From NCBI GenBank assembly GCA_905221605.1, contig CAJNDS010002577.1:31001-95000 (forward strand): 64,000 nt of DNA, in the 5' to 3' direction. The stretch is from Symbiodinium natans. Taxonomy: Eukaryota; Sar; Dinophyceae; Suessiales; Symbiodiniaceae. The notes under the pieces are model-generated. The model was not told the origin of the DNA. It saw only the letters and a list, made by a program, of their open reading frames with translations, and ran no database searches. The translations under genes were made by a program, and so were the position numbers. Shown here piece after piece: positions 46,369 through 58,165 of the stretch; positions within the stretch are counted from its first letter, which is position 1; every line of letters starts with the position of its first letter.

Positions 46369-49300
46369 CGACATCAGATCGGTGCCCTCCGCCTAGCTCA
46401 AAACAACATCACACACACACACACACATCTAAAGATCTTGGGAGGTCAGGGTGCAAGTCTAGCTCACCTTAAGTTCCAGCGTCACTGTTCATACATGTTG
46501 GGCTGCAAGGATCTTACAATGTGAACCAGACCCAGATGCAAGATGAACAACTCTGGTCTGGGATTCCAGCGTCCAGATTCGGCGCAATGCTCTTCCAAGC
46601 CATGGGCTCGAACCTGGATGGCGGCACAAAGGCTATGGTTTGAAGTTCAAGGAGTGTAGGGTTGGCAGAGTTTCGGGTTGGCAGGCAGGCTTGTGGGTTC
46701 AGGCACGTGCTGCCACAAAGGCCCATGAACTACAAACAGCTAGGGTTTTGGTTCAGACCAGCCAAGAACTTGCTGTCCAAAGGTTAGCTGAGCATCCCAA
46801 TCGAGATTACACCTCCACCAACCATGAAAATCAGACAGGTCCAGGTGGCTGCTGAAAGTCAGGCTTCCAGTCCGGAAGCTCAGTGATGGTCGGCCAGATA
46901 GACTCTGACGGCGTGCCAAGGATCTGGCGATGTCGGGGAAAAGGTTGAAGAGCAATGGACCAGTGGAAGCTTGCGGCTTACCAGCATTGCGACATTATGA
47001 AATATGACAGGGTGTCATGACTGCAGCAACCCGAGGGGAACAAATCCTGTTTTCTTCTCCCCTCGGGTCCCCTTGTCTTGCGGTGTTCTGTGTCTTTGCG
47101 GCACATGGTCCCTCTTGGATCCTGTCTGCTGTTTCGTACAACTCTGCTCTGAAAGAAAACCAAGCCGAGGCGAAGAGGCTTAACTACAGCTGTATACTGC
47201 CCACCATCCCATATCAGGTCACTGTTTCCACTGTTTGTGGACGGGGCCTGCCCACAATTGAGGAATCACATGGTGCGAGTAACTCAGGTTACATGCACCA
47301 GTCTTGCACCGTTACGCCCAGTCAATGGCTGCCCGACATGTATGGTTCGGCTGTGTCAACCTGGGCATCCCATGCATGGACAGTCAGTGGAAGTTTTGCC
47401 GAGGCCCAACAGCTGCTTCACTAAACGCACTTATGGTTCGAGCTGGGCAGGCTGGACCGGGACTTGTAACGTAGGATTGCTTTTCTGACTGACTTCGGGC
47501 GAAAAGTAGCAGGACAAAAGTTGTAGGAGGCCTCCATCTGAGATTCAGCTTCACACCTAGCACCGGTAGTATTATATCATGCACACGTGAAGCAGGCGTC
47601 CCTTCAATGCTTTGTTCATTTTGGATTGCCTCACCAGGCAATGCAAGATGCGATGGGCGGCTAACAATTTCAAACCTGCCGCTTCTCCCTGAGAACCTGA
47701 GCCCCTGACTTGATGTCATTACAGGCTGGCGCACCATGCCCATGGCCGTCCCCCCAATCTTGCTCATAGTCCGTGTGCCGTCCCTTGTTGCAAGTTTTTG
47801 TGCAGTCTATCGCTGTCTCATTGGATTGCAACTGTCAGGTGGTTTCGGATTTAGGGAATATTCCAACCAACATGTTGGTGCAGGGGAGCCTTGAAGATCT
47901 TCTGGAGCTGGTTCGCATCCGTATCGCCGGGAAACAGAGGGCGGCCATTGACCATTTCTGGCACGGTCAAGGATGAAGGCTGAGCGCTTTCAGCTATGAG
48001 TTGTTGCCAGTTAAGTTGGACGTAAATGTGACGAAAGATTGGCAGCTTGTACTGGGGTGCAGGATTAACTCGCCGACCACTTACCGTCCCAATACCCAGA
48101 TGGTCCACCAGCCGCCACCTGCAAAGATGCAGCCCACGGACCAAATGTCTACGGGTGTCGAATACCTGAGCTTGGCAAACTGAGGAGCTTTGGGTTTAGC
48201 AATGGGAAGAAAAGCTCAGGTTCAGTGAATCCAGTTTAGTGTCTTAGGGGTTGAGGGGTTTAGGCTTTACACGGGTTTTAGGGTTCAGGGTGTCCAAGAT
48301 TTCTCTAGTGTGCATGTATTGGGTCGGCTGTCTGAGCTTCGGTCTGAACCTGCGCTTGAAGCAACCAGAGCTCATAAAGGTACTTGACCCGCTTTGTGCG
48401 TCCTTTTAACCGGGCTTGCCGCAGTATGTGGCTCGCAGCGTCACCCCCCCCCCCCCAAATCCCACAGTGGAGCTGAGGCTCAGGATGCAAGGTTTGGACG
48501 AGACAGCTTTACAAACTACAGACAGGAAAGAACTGAAGTTGCAAGGCGGGACAAACCGCGTTAAACTTGATTCGAAACCAGCATCAGAAACCTCAACCAG
48601 GACTACAGCTCAATACTGCAAGTCGGAAACCCTAAGCCGATTTTAAGCCCCTTTACCAGCTGCAGCTCCTCAAAATGGAAGGGCACCGTCAAACCCAAAG
48701 TGCCTACAACGCCTGAAGCTCCCCACGTCGACATCCTCTGAGGCTGAAGCTTGCGCGAGCCCATGAGCACGTCAGGTGCCCGGTACCACAAAGTCACAAC
48801 CTTCACAATGAAAGGAGGCTGAGTGTGTGTTAGGGTGTTGTGGTGTTTCTCGGGGTTGAAAAGTTGCTCTAGAACGGGCTTCAGCCTCATCTGCGATTGA
48901 GAAGTTTATGTAATGAAACGCAATGTGTCAGAGTATTCAACGTTGGGTTGCTCAGCTTCCAGAGTCGGAGTGACACGACGAGCTAGCTTGAACGAGAACT
49001 CTGGTATAATGTAGTGTAACCGGCAGGCTGCTTCCTACTGCAACACAGACTGTGTTCGTCACAATCCCAGCGATTGACAAGTTTTCAGACAATGTGAGGC
49101 TACGGGAGAATACAACTAGACGTGCATGTTTACCTCCAATCTTGAATACCCCTGCCCCTGCCCCTCTAATTACTGAAGAACACTCCGGCCAACGCTCGTT
49201 TCGGATGCTGAGATGGACCCAAAATTCTCCCCATGCGTTCATGGCCTCGTGGGTGTAGCTCCTTAGTTAGTTGTAGGCTTCAGAGCTGGCGGTGCAGGAC

Positions 49301-51080
49301 TCAACAAGCAACATGATCGAACATCGCAGAAGTCGCAGTTATAGACGTGCACTCACCAGAAGCTAGAGGACGTAGCAGCAATTAAGCAAGCATCCAACCA
49401 ATATTGGGCTCATCCAAGCAACGGGACAGTGGAACCAGCATTCACCAAGCAACAAAACTGCACACTGGCTTCGGGTCAAACGGACCCCCACATGATACAT
49501 ACAGGTCCATGCCACTTGGGCCTATACTTCTTTGCGAGAGCCCAGAGCGCTTGCGATGGCACTGCAGCAAAGTGTCCGAACGGGGATGCCGAAAGCGCGC
49601 GCTAGACCGAAGTCGGCAAGCTTCAGCGAGCCTTCCTCAAGTTTTGCATGCTTGGCAGTTGCCAAAGCTAAGGGCTAAAACTATCGGTGCAAAAGAAAAA
49701 GGTTCGTGTGGGGACTTGCCAAGGAGGCTGATGCAGACAGCAGAGGCACCCAAGTTTCCATGCAGGGATATAAGCACGCTTGAGAGGTCAGAGGAGACTC
49801 CGAAGTCGAAGGAACCATCAGCCGCTGACTCTGAGGCTGCGTCCCTATTGATCAAGAGATTCTGAGGCTTCAGATCCCGATGCAGCACACGATGAGCGTG
49901 GCAATACCTTGGCATTGCTCAAATCGCACAAGCCAGAAAGGCTTCTTTCCCATAGCAAGGCCAACATGCCCCTTGCATGCATCAACGCTTTTCGACTGCT
50001 CAGCCCTGCGAAAAACCCCATCTGCCAAGGTGCGCAATACCTCGTAGTAGCTGGTACAGAAACGACTGGCCAAGGTTGCAAACAAGAAGACTGCGTGCGG
50101 GTGGCTTCAGTTGCATCAGAGCAAGTGAACTACAGGCGCGGTTACATCATTATAACTCCTTCATAAGAATGGAAATTGTGGCAATATACAATTGGGCAAG
50201 TGATTTCCACTCCTGCCAATCGCAAGATTGCTAACTTGGAGAAACAGGACTCACACTTGGATTGATTTTTGCAAACTTAGCTGGTTCCAAAAATCCAAAC
50301 CCTGCGGCCTTGGTGGTTGCAGGGTCCAAACCACCGTCGCACATGTCCAGCAACTTCTTGAGGTCTTGGTCTAAATACTCAAACCTCAGCTGGCGCTCAC
50401 CTTCGAGGTGCATTGTGCGAACATGTTGGAACATGTTCGTGGTACCAAGCACGGGAACGTACCACTCAGCATCAGACACCAGCGTCAGCTTTCGTTCTGT
50501 GTGAATGACATCACAAAGCCTGCTCTCAAGTACACACAACGGGACAACTACACTGCACCATGACAACCGATGCCTGACAATGTTGGGGTGCTGGAGCTCC
50601 TTCAGTAACGAGATCTCTCGTATGGCCTTGGTAGGAGCTGGCAACGACAATACAACTGCAGTAATCCGCTTTGATGGTATTGATTCACAGAGTTCGACAT
50701 CGATGCCTGCTCCAACAATGCATCAAGAAATGCCGAAATCTTGCGCGATCAGCCACGACTGATATAGGAGCCTATGGAAATAGATGCGGGACGTTAAGCC
50801 AGAGATTTTAGAGTCGACAGCGCAGTTTAGGTACCAGAATTCACAAACGCCTTACGCATTAAATCGCAAGCAAATATTACACCCGAAATATTGCCTGAGG
50901 CCAGCCTCGTCTTTGGGGCAACTTTGGCTAGAAACTTCTCGAATGCTCGAATATTCAATCGCTCCCCAAACTCGAACATCGAGCCTAACATGAGAAAGCA
51001 CGAAAGGTCGTCCGAGCTGTCAAAGCGCCACTCAGAAGTGCTCAGGCTCACACAGTGCTCGGGATACCTTCATCCTCTGC
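46369..51080 (-). CDS. PSTAIRE-type cyclin-dependent kinase (partial, at least 14 exons)
   Basis: Ser/Thr kinase that pairs with cyclins to drive the cell cycle. Exons, 5' to 3': 51080-51054, 50626-50574, 50519-50478, 50384-50309, 50065-50034, 49907-49844, 49635-49577, 49261-49246 (16 nt), 48800-48751, 48165-48119, 47957-47890, 46923-46853, 46613-46571 and 46392-46369. Joined, they give 672 nt (224 codons) without a stop or frame break. Motifs in order: [16 protein letters not shown] (cyclin-binding helix), [28 protein letters not shown] (catalytic loop), [11 protein letters not shown] (Mg-binding DFG), [17 protein letters not shown] (activation segment with the T-loop Thr), [16 protein letters not shown] and [16 protein letters not shown]. 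These match A-type CDKs, most like alveolate ones. Donors are eight GC, three GT and two GA (the first GA could instead be GC three bases later); every acceptor is AG. The N-terminal ATP-binding lobe and roughly the last 65 residues were not located. All key catalytic residues seen are intact, so the gene is probably functional. Confidence 0.93.
46410..46426. repeat. (AC)n microsatellite in a CDK intron
   Basis: Short AC run inside the intron 46570-46393 of the CDK gene. Confidence 0.9.
48447..48457. repeat. Poly-C run in a CDK intron
   Basis: Cytosine homopolymer inside the intron 48750-48166 of the CDK gene. Confidence 0.85.
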
Positions 51081-52510
51081 CTGGTACAAGCACACCCTGC
51101 GTTTGGAGCTCACCAACAACCATGTCCTTTGCTACACCAATGCAATGTTCGTGCTGTGCACATTTTTTCAGTTTCTCGCCCTGCTGGGTGTCCAACGCAT
51201 GCAAAACTAATTCTGTTTGCATTTAATTCAAGGTCATATGACCTGAAAAAACTTGCCACAAGGGGTTGTCGAAGCTCACGGTGCGGCTTGTCCGGGGCCA
51301 ATTTCTGGTCCGCGACAGCCCAAGCGACGCCTCTCGAAGCAACAGCAGTTCACAAACACAACATTCACAAACATTCACAAACATGCAACATGCGTGTAGC
51401 TCATCAGGTGCCTACGCGCAGGGCGCGTGCTGGCATCCGTCAGCTCCTGAACATGTCGTTTCATCTTAAACTGTGGAGCACAAAGTCTTGTTCATGTGAC
51501 CGACTATGACCACATGATCTTTGAAGCCAGGAATGAGCTACACGTTTGCATCCAACTCCTGATGTTTCCGATCTTTCTGAATCTCGGACATCGCGCAATC
51601 ATTTGGATTGGGTGCAACCTTAGATTGCAAGCTTATGCGATGTTTAGGCCTTTGGACCGCCACAGTGTGTTACGCATGCTATTGCGCGAATGTCGAACCC
51701 GAGCAGCTTGGAGCCTGTCACCATCCGTTATTCGGGGTTGTCGGAATGGCCGGAGGGGAGTCGGCAGGCTGCATACGGTCTCGCCTGCAACCTGGACACG
51801 TGACCAATGCTCAGAATCAAGGAAGGGTCCGACTTGGCCCAACATGCAATACCGTTACAGGACTTAGACTTTACATGGGCCGAAGTGCATCGCATCCAAT
51901 GCGCGACAACTTTGGCGGCAAACGGGATGCGACATCGATGAACAATGCCAGCGTTATTGGATTCCGCCGTCCCTCTGCGATGTCAAGCCCGACCTGAACA
52001 TCATAGCAAGCTAGCGAAATCCACGCTCAAATAGGCTAGCAACTTGCCCATGCATGTCGCTGCACACAACAAGAATTTGTAACATGTTCGAAGCCATAAA
52101 CATAGAGGCGAGAACTCAGCCGCTGTGTTGAATGTTTGCAGCTGAGGTGACGTTCCGCTATGTGAGCGAGATGTATTCAAAGAACATGAGGACACCTATG
52201 CACGGACCTGTTTGCGTAAACTCTTTGCATGCAATCCCGGCTTCTGAAAAAAACATCCTCTGATGAATGATAGTGACTTTCATATCTCCTGTTCCGAGAA
52301 CAAGCAAAGTTTGTACAGCAAGAGCTTGGCAGAGCTAGCAGCTATTTCCTTCCAAAAAAAAGGGGGTTTGTCGTATTGTCAATAACCCAAGGAGATCTTG
52401 TTATTTCTGCTTAACAGGAGTAGGGTGGCTCACTTTTGTCGGCATGAATCAACAAGACAAGCTCAGTATTCTCGAAGAAAAAAGACTTCTCTCGGACTTC
52501 TTCATGTTTA
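51081..52510. other. Presumed upstream part of the CDK gene; exons not located
   Basis: The N-terminal kinase lobe (glycine-rich loop, ATP-binding lysine) should be encoded upstream of 51080, probably here, ending in phase 0. I scanned the minus strand for it and found no convincing match; very short exons could hide it. Plus-strand frames in this stretch show no domain. Confidence 0.3.
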
Positions 52511-52809
52511 TCAAACTGCTGGGGATGGCAAGCGCTTTGTCCTTTCCTCGGAAAACTGTTCTTGTTGGGTTTCGTCTTCTTTTGGCTGGTGCTCTCGGTT
52601 CTTGTATTTTGGGTCCTGCATGACACGCACCAGACAAATGTAGGCAGCGAAGTAACTATGCACAGCTACAGCTATGGGGACAACTGAAGACGTTACAGGC
52701 TTGAGTGCCCAGTCCCGCGGATGTAAACCTTCAAAACACAGCGCCTGAGCGCCCGTAACAAAACATGCATATCCAAACAAAGCCGCCGAATATAGTTCGA
52801 TGGGATTCT
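52511..52809 (-). CDS. Orphan 3'-terminal exon of a membrane protein, family unknown
   Basis: The minus frame opens just after a TAG that itself provides an AG acceptor (exon begins AATCCCATCGAAC at 52807). It reads two hydrophobic segments, LYSAALFGYACFVTGAQ and VTSSVVPIAVAVHSYFAAYI, separated by a polar loop containing LHPRDWALKP. A hydrophilic tail follows (DPKYKNREHQPKEDE, then Glu/Gln-rich) to a stop at 52511. The alternation of two membrane helices and a charged tail is convincingly protein-like, but I recognise no family and see no upstream exons. It lies on the same strand as the CDK, whose 5' end should be downstream of it, so it is most likely the last exon of a separate gene. Confidence 0.4.
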
Positions 52810-53779
52810 AATTGCACTTGCACAACACCTCAAAAGACATCGAATCGCATACACCTCGTCGTTGAACAGACCGATGCCCAGGTGCAAAGGCCTGCGCGAC
52901 GTTCACAATCTACAGTATGGAAATGCACATTGGGGGGAAAAAGTCGGCTTGGGGCAGTCAAGGGCATGGGGCATCCAACACGTCGACTCATCGTCGACAA
53001 CCGGCTTGGCAGGAGCCTTATTCGCGATTGGAACATGAACGAGGCACCAACGGTTGCAGGGGCCTACGACACAGTAAGGCAGTCAGGTTTAGGAACTCAT
53101 GCGTGGCATTACTCCGTGAATGTGCTGATCTCAGGCTTTCGGGTTTTGGAAGAAAAGGGCTTGGGTGGAAAGATTTAGGGTTACGTGCTCGCTGTTTACA
53201 CAATTGAGAAACGCACCTAGTATGAACTTTGAAGTGCGAAGGCGAAATGGTCTGGCAGGATTCCACAACAGAAACAATGAGCCTGATCATCCAAGCAGAC
53301 TATGCGGAGACTGTGCTTTGAAGGCAACACAAATGCAAAATATGTGTGATTCCTTTGCCTGACGTCCTTTGCCGATGATGGGATGGGTGACAGTGGGCGC
53401 AATTGCTGGGCACAGTCATCGAAAACCTGGACAGAGGCCACATGGTCAATAGTTCCAAATGCAAAACGCAAAAACTTGAAAGATGCAGACAAGCAGCCAG
53501 CTGACATGAGTAAACCAGCTTGGCTTCAGCGAACTTTTGCTCATAGGAGCAAGGCACCTCTGTGTTGTGCGTTAAGAAGATCCTTGCGGGCTTTGTCCGA
53601 GCGTGAGAAGTTTAGAGTACGGTGGCGACTTGCGCAAGGAAAGGACACGATAAACATTCAGCGTTTGCTTTAAATGCACAGCCTCATGCAACATATTATT
53701 TCAAGAGCCCAGCCACGCTAATTCCTTCACGTTGCGCCAGGTGTAAGGCGCGCTGAACACTGCCTGCTCGAAACCAGTC
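52810..53779. other. Intergenic DNA, weak minus-strand coding-like segment
   Basis: A minus frame at 53217-53507 contains a protein-like piece (LRFAFGTIDHVASVQVFDDC). It is unrecognised and could belong to the flanking copia relic or to a lost gene. Nothing else stands out. Confidence 0.3.
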
Positions 53780-54497
53780 AGTCCAAAAACCCAACAGCTT
53801 CATGTTCTGTCATTTCCGGATGTTTCGGTCGCTTCGGGTTCTGCCCGTCCATCCCTTTATTAGAGACTGGCCGTTGACCTCTTAGACCTCTTACAACGGC
53901 ACACCGACCTGCAGATGCTTGTAAGTTGATGTCAATATGTCTGCTCAGAAGCCCACTAATGCTTAGTGTTCTTGCTCCTTTCTTGGGATAGCCGTATAGT
54001 GCTGTTACCAACCTGAATACTGGTCTACGATACTGCTTGCGATAAACAGTTATGTGCAGGCTTGAATGGAGTCAGCCATCTGCACATCGTTCGTCTGGAT
54101 GCATCAAGTGTAGCGGGCGAGTTGCCCAGGTGTTGGAACAGTGCCGCGTCCACACTTCTTTTACTGGGGGTTGGATCATCCTCCTTGAGCTGATGATTCT
54201 GTTCGTATATCAACGCATGAACTCGTGCCACGTGGATTCATTCGTTCTTCGTTTTCGCGTCGCATCATGATTCTCTCTTACCACAGAGAAATCAAACACA
54301 TGCTGATCCCACAGACCTTTCCATTCTTCCATGAACACCCCCATCGCGTCGGGATTTGCGTACGTCTCTTCCCTGTTTACAGGCAGGTCGTGGCACCGGT
54401 GCGATGTCAGGGATGTAGATCCGATGACCTGCTCTGGTGTTGATAGTTCACTGGGACGTGCTGGTAGCAAATCCTTCATGAACATCTCTGTTGCCAT
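53780..54497 (-). mobile_element. Decayed Ty1/copia retrotransposon fragment (reverse transcriptase region)
   Basis: Minus-strand pieces follow the order of a copia-type polyprotein around the start of the reverse-transcriptase domain, as found in dinoflagellate copia elements. First comes LPVNREETYANPDA and FMEEWKGLWDQHVFDFSVVRE. A frame shift and stop follow at about 54240-54225. Then come HVARVHALIYEQNHQLKEDDP, an internal deletion where relatives carry a conserved Lys/Arg/Gly-rich segment, and AALFQHLGNSPATLDASR. After another shift come VQMADSIQAC and finally LVTALYGYP. Shifts, stops and a deletion show it is dead. No long terminal repeats, primer-binding site, integrase or gag were found, so it is an internal fragment. 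Confidence 0.75.
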
Positions 54498-54677
54498 CTG
54501 ACCGACCCATTCTTCCGACCATGTCCATCCGGTAGTTGTACCGACTCCAGGACCTACGTCATTGCATCTTAAGAATGTTAGGTTCGATGGCAGTTGGGAA
54601 TTCCCTACCCTCAGTCGAACTCAAGTGCATCGGATAGGAGGGTGTGTATCGTTAGGTAACCACACGTCGGTTGGCGG

Positions 54678-54696
54678 CGGTGGATGACCTCCACCG
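54678..54696. repeat. Short perfect hairpin
   Basis: Arms CGGTGGA (54678-54684) and TCCACCG (54690-54696) with a 5-base loop. Just upstream, in transcript direction, of the copia relic, but with no evident relation to it. Confidence 0.6.
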
Positions 54697-54838
54697 TCAT
54701 CACTATCATCACCTCCACCGTGTCATTGTTGATGTCTTTCCCAACATGAGACTGGGGACACTGCTCTCGGATAACAGGGAGCTGGCTGTAAAGTCCTCTC
54801 AGCCCCTGCCACCCCCAAACCCCTAATCTGCACTGCCA

Positions 54839-54976
54839 ATGCGCAAGTCACTCTTCAAAGCTAGCATGAACCAACTCTCACACTCGTTTCTTGCAGACTT
54901 AAAGACGGCAGAGCTGCGAGAGAGATATGCAAAGGGCCACCACAACATGTGCGCAAGAACAAAAATTTCTGCAAGA
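54839..54976 (+). other. Short coding-like frame, function unknown
   Basis: A 45-codon plus-strand frame from ATG is unusually rich in charged helix-forming residues (SFLADLKTAELRERYAKGHH). It may be an orphan exon or chance. No family recognised. Confidence 0.15.
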
Positions 54977-55112
54977 ACTAAAAGATGATGAACAGAGAGT
55001 ACGTCGAACATTCAAGCCTCGTGCTCGGTGAAGAAGCTGCGCGGCACGGCGTAAGCCCAGTCGGGGTAGGGAGGGCAGGTAATCCTTGGCGTTGGCTCGC
55101 ACAATTTGATAG

Positions 55113-55232
55113 TTATAGTTAGTTAGTCAGTTAGCCAGTCAGTCAGTTAGTCAGTTCGTCAGTTTGTCAGTCAGTCAAGTAGTCAGCTAGTTACTTAGCT
55201 ACTTAGCTAGTTAATTAGTTAGTTAGTTACTT
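55113..55232. repeat. (GTTA/GTCA)n tetranucleotide repeat
   Basis: About 120 bases of four-base periodicity, mixing AGTTAGTC, AGTCAGTC and AGCTAGTT units. Confidence 0.93.
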
Positions 55233-58165
55233 ATAGTGTGTGTAAGTGTGCTGTAGCTCTCCATAATGATTGCCATTACTTGGCGGCACTATTTCGAACT
55301 AATCGCTTGCCTCCAGAATCTAAAGCCATGAACGATCCGGAAGCCGACGTCCGAAGCTCTTGTGGCCCTAACATTGGAATCCGGGAAGCGCAGCCACTTA
55401 GCACGCAAAGGTCTGGCAGAGTGTCCTGGACTTCTCAATGGTTCAGGGTTGCAGGCTCCTGGTGCAGATATTTGGAACTGATGGTTTTGTGAAGGTTTGG
55501 GCCTAGGAGTTTGAGTTTTGATTAAATGGAGAAGGTCTTTGTGAAAGGACAAGGCGAACGCGGCGTTACTTGCCTGCCCCAGTTTCCGGCCCCTTTCGGG
55601 ATTGAGGGGGGGTTATAATTTACGTTCCGGGATAGAAGAGTTTTTTCTTGGGGGTGGGGGGGGCATGGGGGGGCGGGTTTGCCCGAAGTCGAAGGCGTAT
55701 AGGTTGCCTGCCACGAAGATTTAGGGGACCGGGACTCAAGGCTAAGATTCAGGCTCATGGGTTCGCACTCTTAGTGATCCAAAAGCACACTAAAGGAGGG
55801 TTGTACCCTTTCAGCTCCATCTAAGCAGATGCCGCATCCAAAACACGACCTTCAACCCAATCCACACCGGCTCACGCACATGTGGCTACTCAATAATGGC
55901 ACTTTCCATCACGAATGCCCTGGGACCGACCCTCGTCACTCGAAGAGGCCCCTTAAACACTCAAACCCTCTCCAGCCCTCCCTGGCCCATTGAATCAATC
56001 GGGGGATGGGGGCGGGGGGATCCGTTAGGGTTAAAGTTAAAGTTCGAAAGGTTCAGGACTATTGCTCTGCGCATCTGGATTGAAAACCGTAACTTGGCAG
56101 ACGAGTGTCTGGTGTCAGGCGGTACGGCATCAAAGCCCGGCAGTTGCCTCATTCCGAATTTTACATCGCCAAAAGTATCTCCCCAAAACTTGAGAAGGCC
56201 CGCTGGTACGAGGTAGGCTTTTCGATGTTGAAAGTAAAGCTTGGCAAGGCTGCGGCCTTGGCAGGTTCTAAACAGAAAGCTTAACGATTGCTGTAGACAC
56301 CAATTTGTCGATAACTATACCTTCTAGCTTGTTCAACGGGCAAGCGGCCCGTGAGTGTGGAATTTTGGGCATAAAGCATACATGAATGGAGAACGTTTGC
56401 GAGGGTTTGGATGACTGAAAGAGCCGGAGTTCAGCCAGTGGCTTGAGAGCATCTAGGGCCCAGACAGGCATTGTCGGGCTACATGTCAAAAACATTATCA
56501 TTATGTTTAGTGCAATGGCCTATCCTCTAAAATTCCACGTGCCTATGTCGGCCAAGCGAACTTCTTGGCCACAGCCTCTACGAACGTCCTGCGGAATGCT
56601 GTGGCTGGGCATGTCTCCCTTTGTTGAAAAGATTCCAGAGTCCCTGAGATCATAGGTTGAGCTTTTCACACAATGCTTCAGCCCCACTCTGTCGCGCGCA
56701 CACACACACACATGTATTGTTTTGACCATTCATCTATGTTTTCGTGTGCGGTTCTGGTGTTCAGCATACACTCGTGCACAACCCTTCAAGTGCTTGGCTG
56801 TCGATGCGACACAAGACTCTCCTTCGAGTTTTCTCTTATATATGTACCAGACTAGCCCACACTCCCCAACTGCCTCAAACTAGTAAACTAGTGGAGAAAT
56901 CCAAGACCCAGAGTGTCTGAGCTTCTAAGGGTCCTGCGAATAAAAAAGGGCTTAAGAATTGCGAAACTTGCTAGGAAATTCAGGGTGCCCTCGGGGTGTG
57001 AGGCTATACTTCTGTCAAAAACAAGGGTGCCTCAACTTTAAGAAATTCGGGCTACCCTCACCTGGAATTATTGCTTTGTTACCCAGCACTGTCACTATAC
57101 TTTTTTCGGACCCCTGCCGAGACGGCTTTCAAGATCTGCCCTGACACTTCAAAGGCAAGTTTGCCAGTCTTTCCTGGGTTTCGGGTTGAGGGTTGCTGTT
57201 CAGTGGAAGTGGGTGCTTCGTGCCGAACTTCGTGCCCTTGCAGTCCAAACCGAACAGCACCCGCGGGCAGCCGAAAGCCAGGAGGTCAACATCTTCGCTC
57301 ACCTGGGCGCAGAAGCGCAAAACTTCACACTTCACACCATTTTTCCAAGCGACACATGCTTGGGGGCTCTCTTGGTTTCAAAGAAGCCGAGGGCCAGTGG
57401 GGCCCGGTCCAATGTAGAAAACATATGATCTGAACATTCTGTCCGAAGTCTTAAGGCCGACTCAGAAAACAGGACAGCACGAGTCAGAAAACATCACTCC
57501 GTGAGCCAGAAAAGCGGACAGAAACTAGGACTCGAGCGCGTCCGTCTGGAACCCTGAAACCCAAAAACCCTAAAGGATTTGCTTTCAAAATTTTAGGGCT
57601 GTCCGGACTTTCTCTAAGGCAGTCTTGTCTGTTCTTGACTTGCGTTCCAAGTTTTTCGTTTTCGACTCAGTCGGGGTGACTCGCAGGTACCTTTCGTGAC
57701 TTAACCGTCTCGGCGGGGGGAGAGGGCGTCAGAGGAGAGCGAGGTGGGTGTGGTGGGGCGAATGTAGTCATTCGGGCGGGTGTTCCACACTGATTCGGAA
57801 AGATCCTGAAAAGTTCCGTCGTGATTCGGAATTGTGGAATAGCCACCCAGAGCGGTTCACGACAGTGAGTCGTACTCCACTGAGTCAGATAAGGACACAG
57901 TCCATACAGTCCACACAACTACCTCGCATATCAATGCTACCTGCGCCCACCTTTGTTTGATGCTTTATTTGTCGGCAGAGCCTGGTTTCTACAGTCGACT
58001 GGCACAGCTAGTGAACTAAGTCACAGCTGCACTCGTCGCCATGTTTCGGGAAAACCTGGTATTCTCATGTACCCAAAACTGGGCTTATACTAAGTTGCTG
58101 TCAGGGTTCATGGCCTCGGCTTCTGGTGCTGAACGCCCAACATCTTTGTGCCGCAGAATGCACCA
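55233..58165. other. Intergenic DNA without recognisable gene
   Basis: No supported gene. Short G-runs lie near 55605-55675 and a (CA)n tract at about 56697-56712. Confidence 0.5.

Noticed and set aside
47017-47424. 135-codon plus-strand frame
   Set aside because: It lies inside the 966-nt CDK intron 47889-46924, has no domain, and is open by chance.
49404-49865. 153-codon plus-strand frame
   Set aside because: It is antisense to CDK exons on the minus strand, which carry unmistakable kinase motifs.
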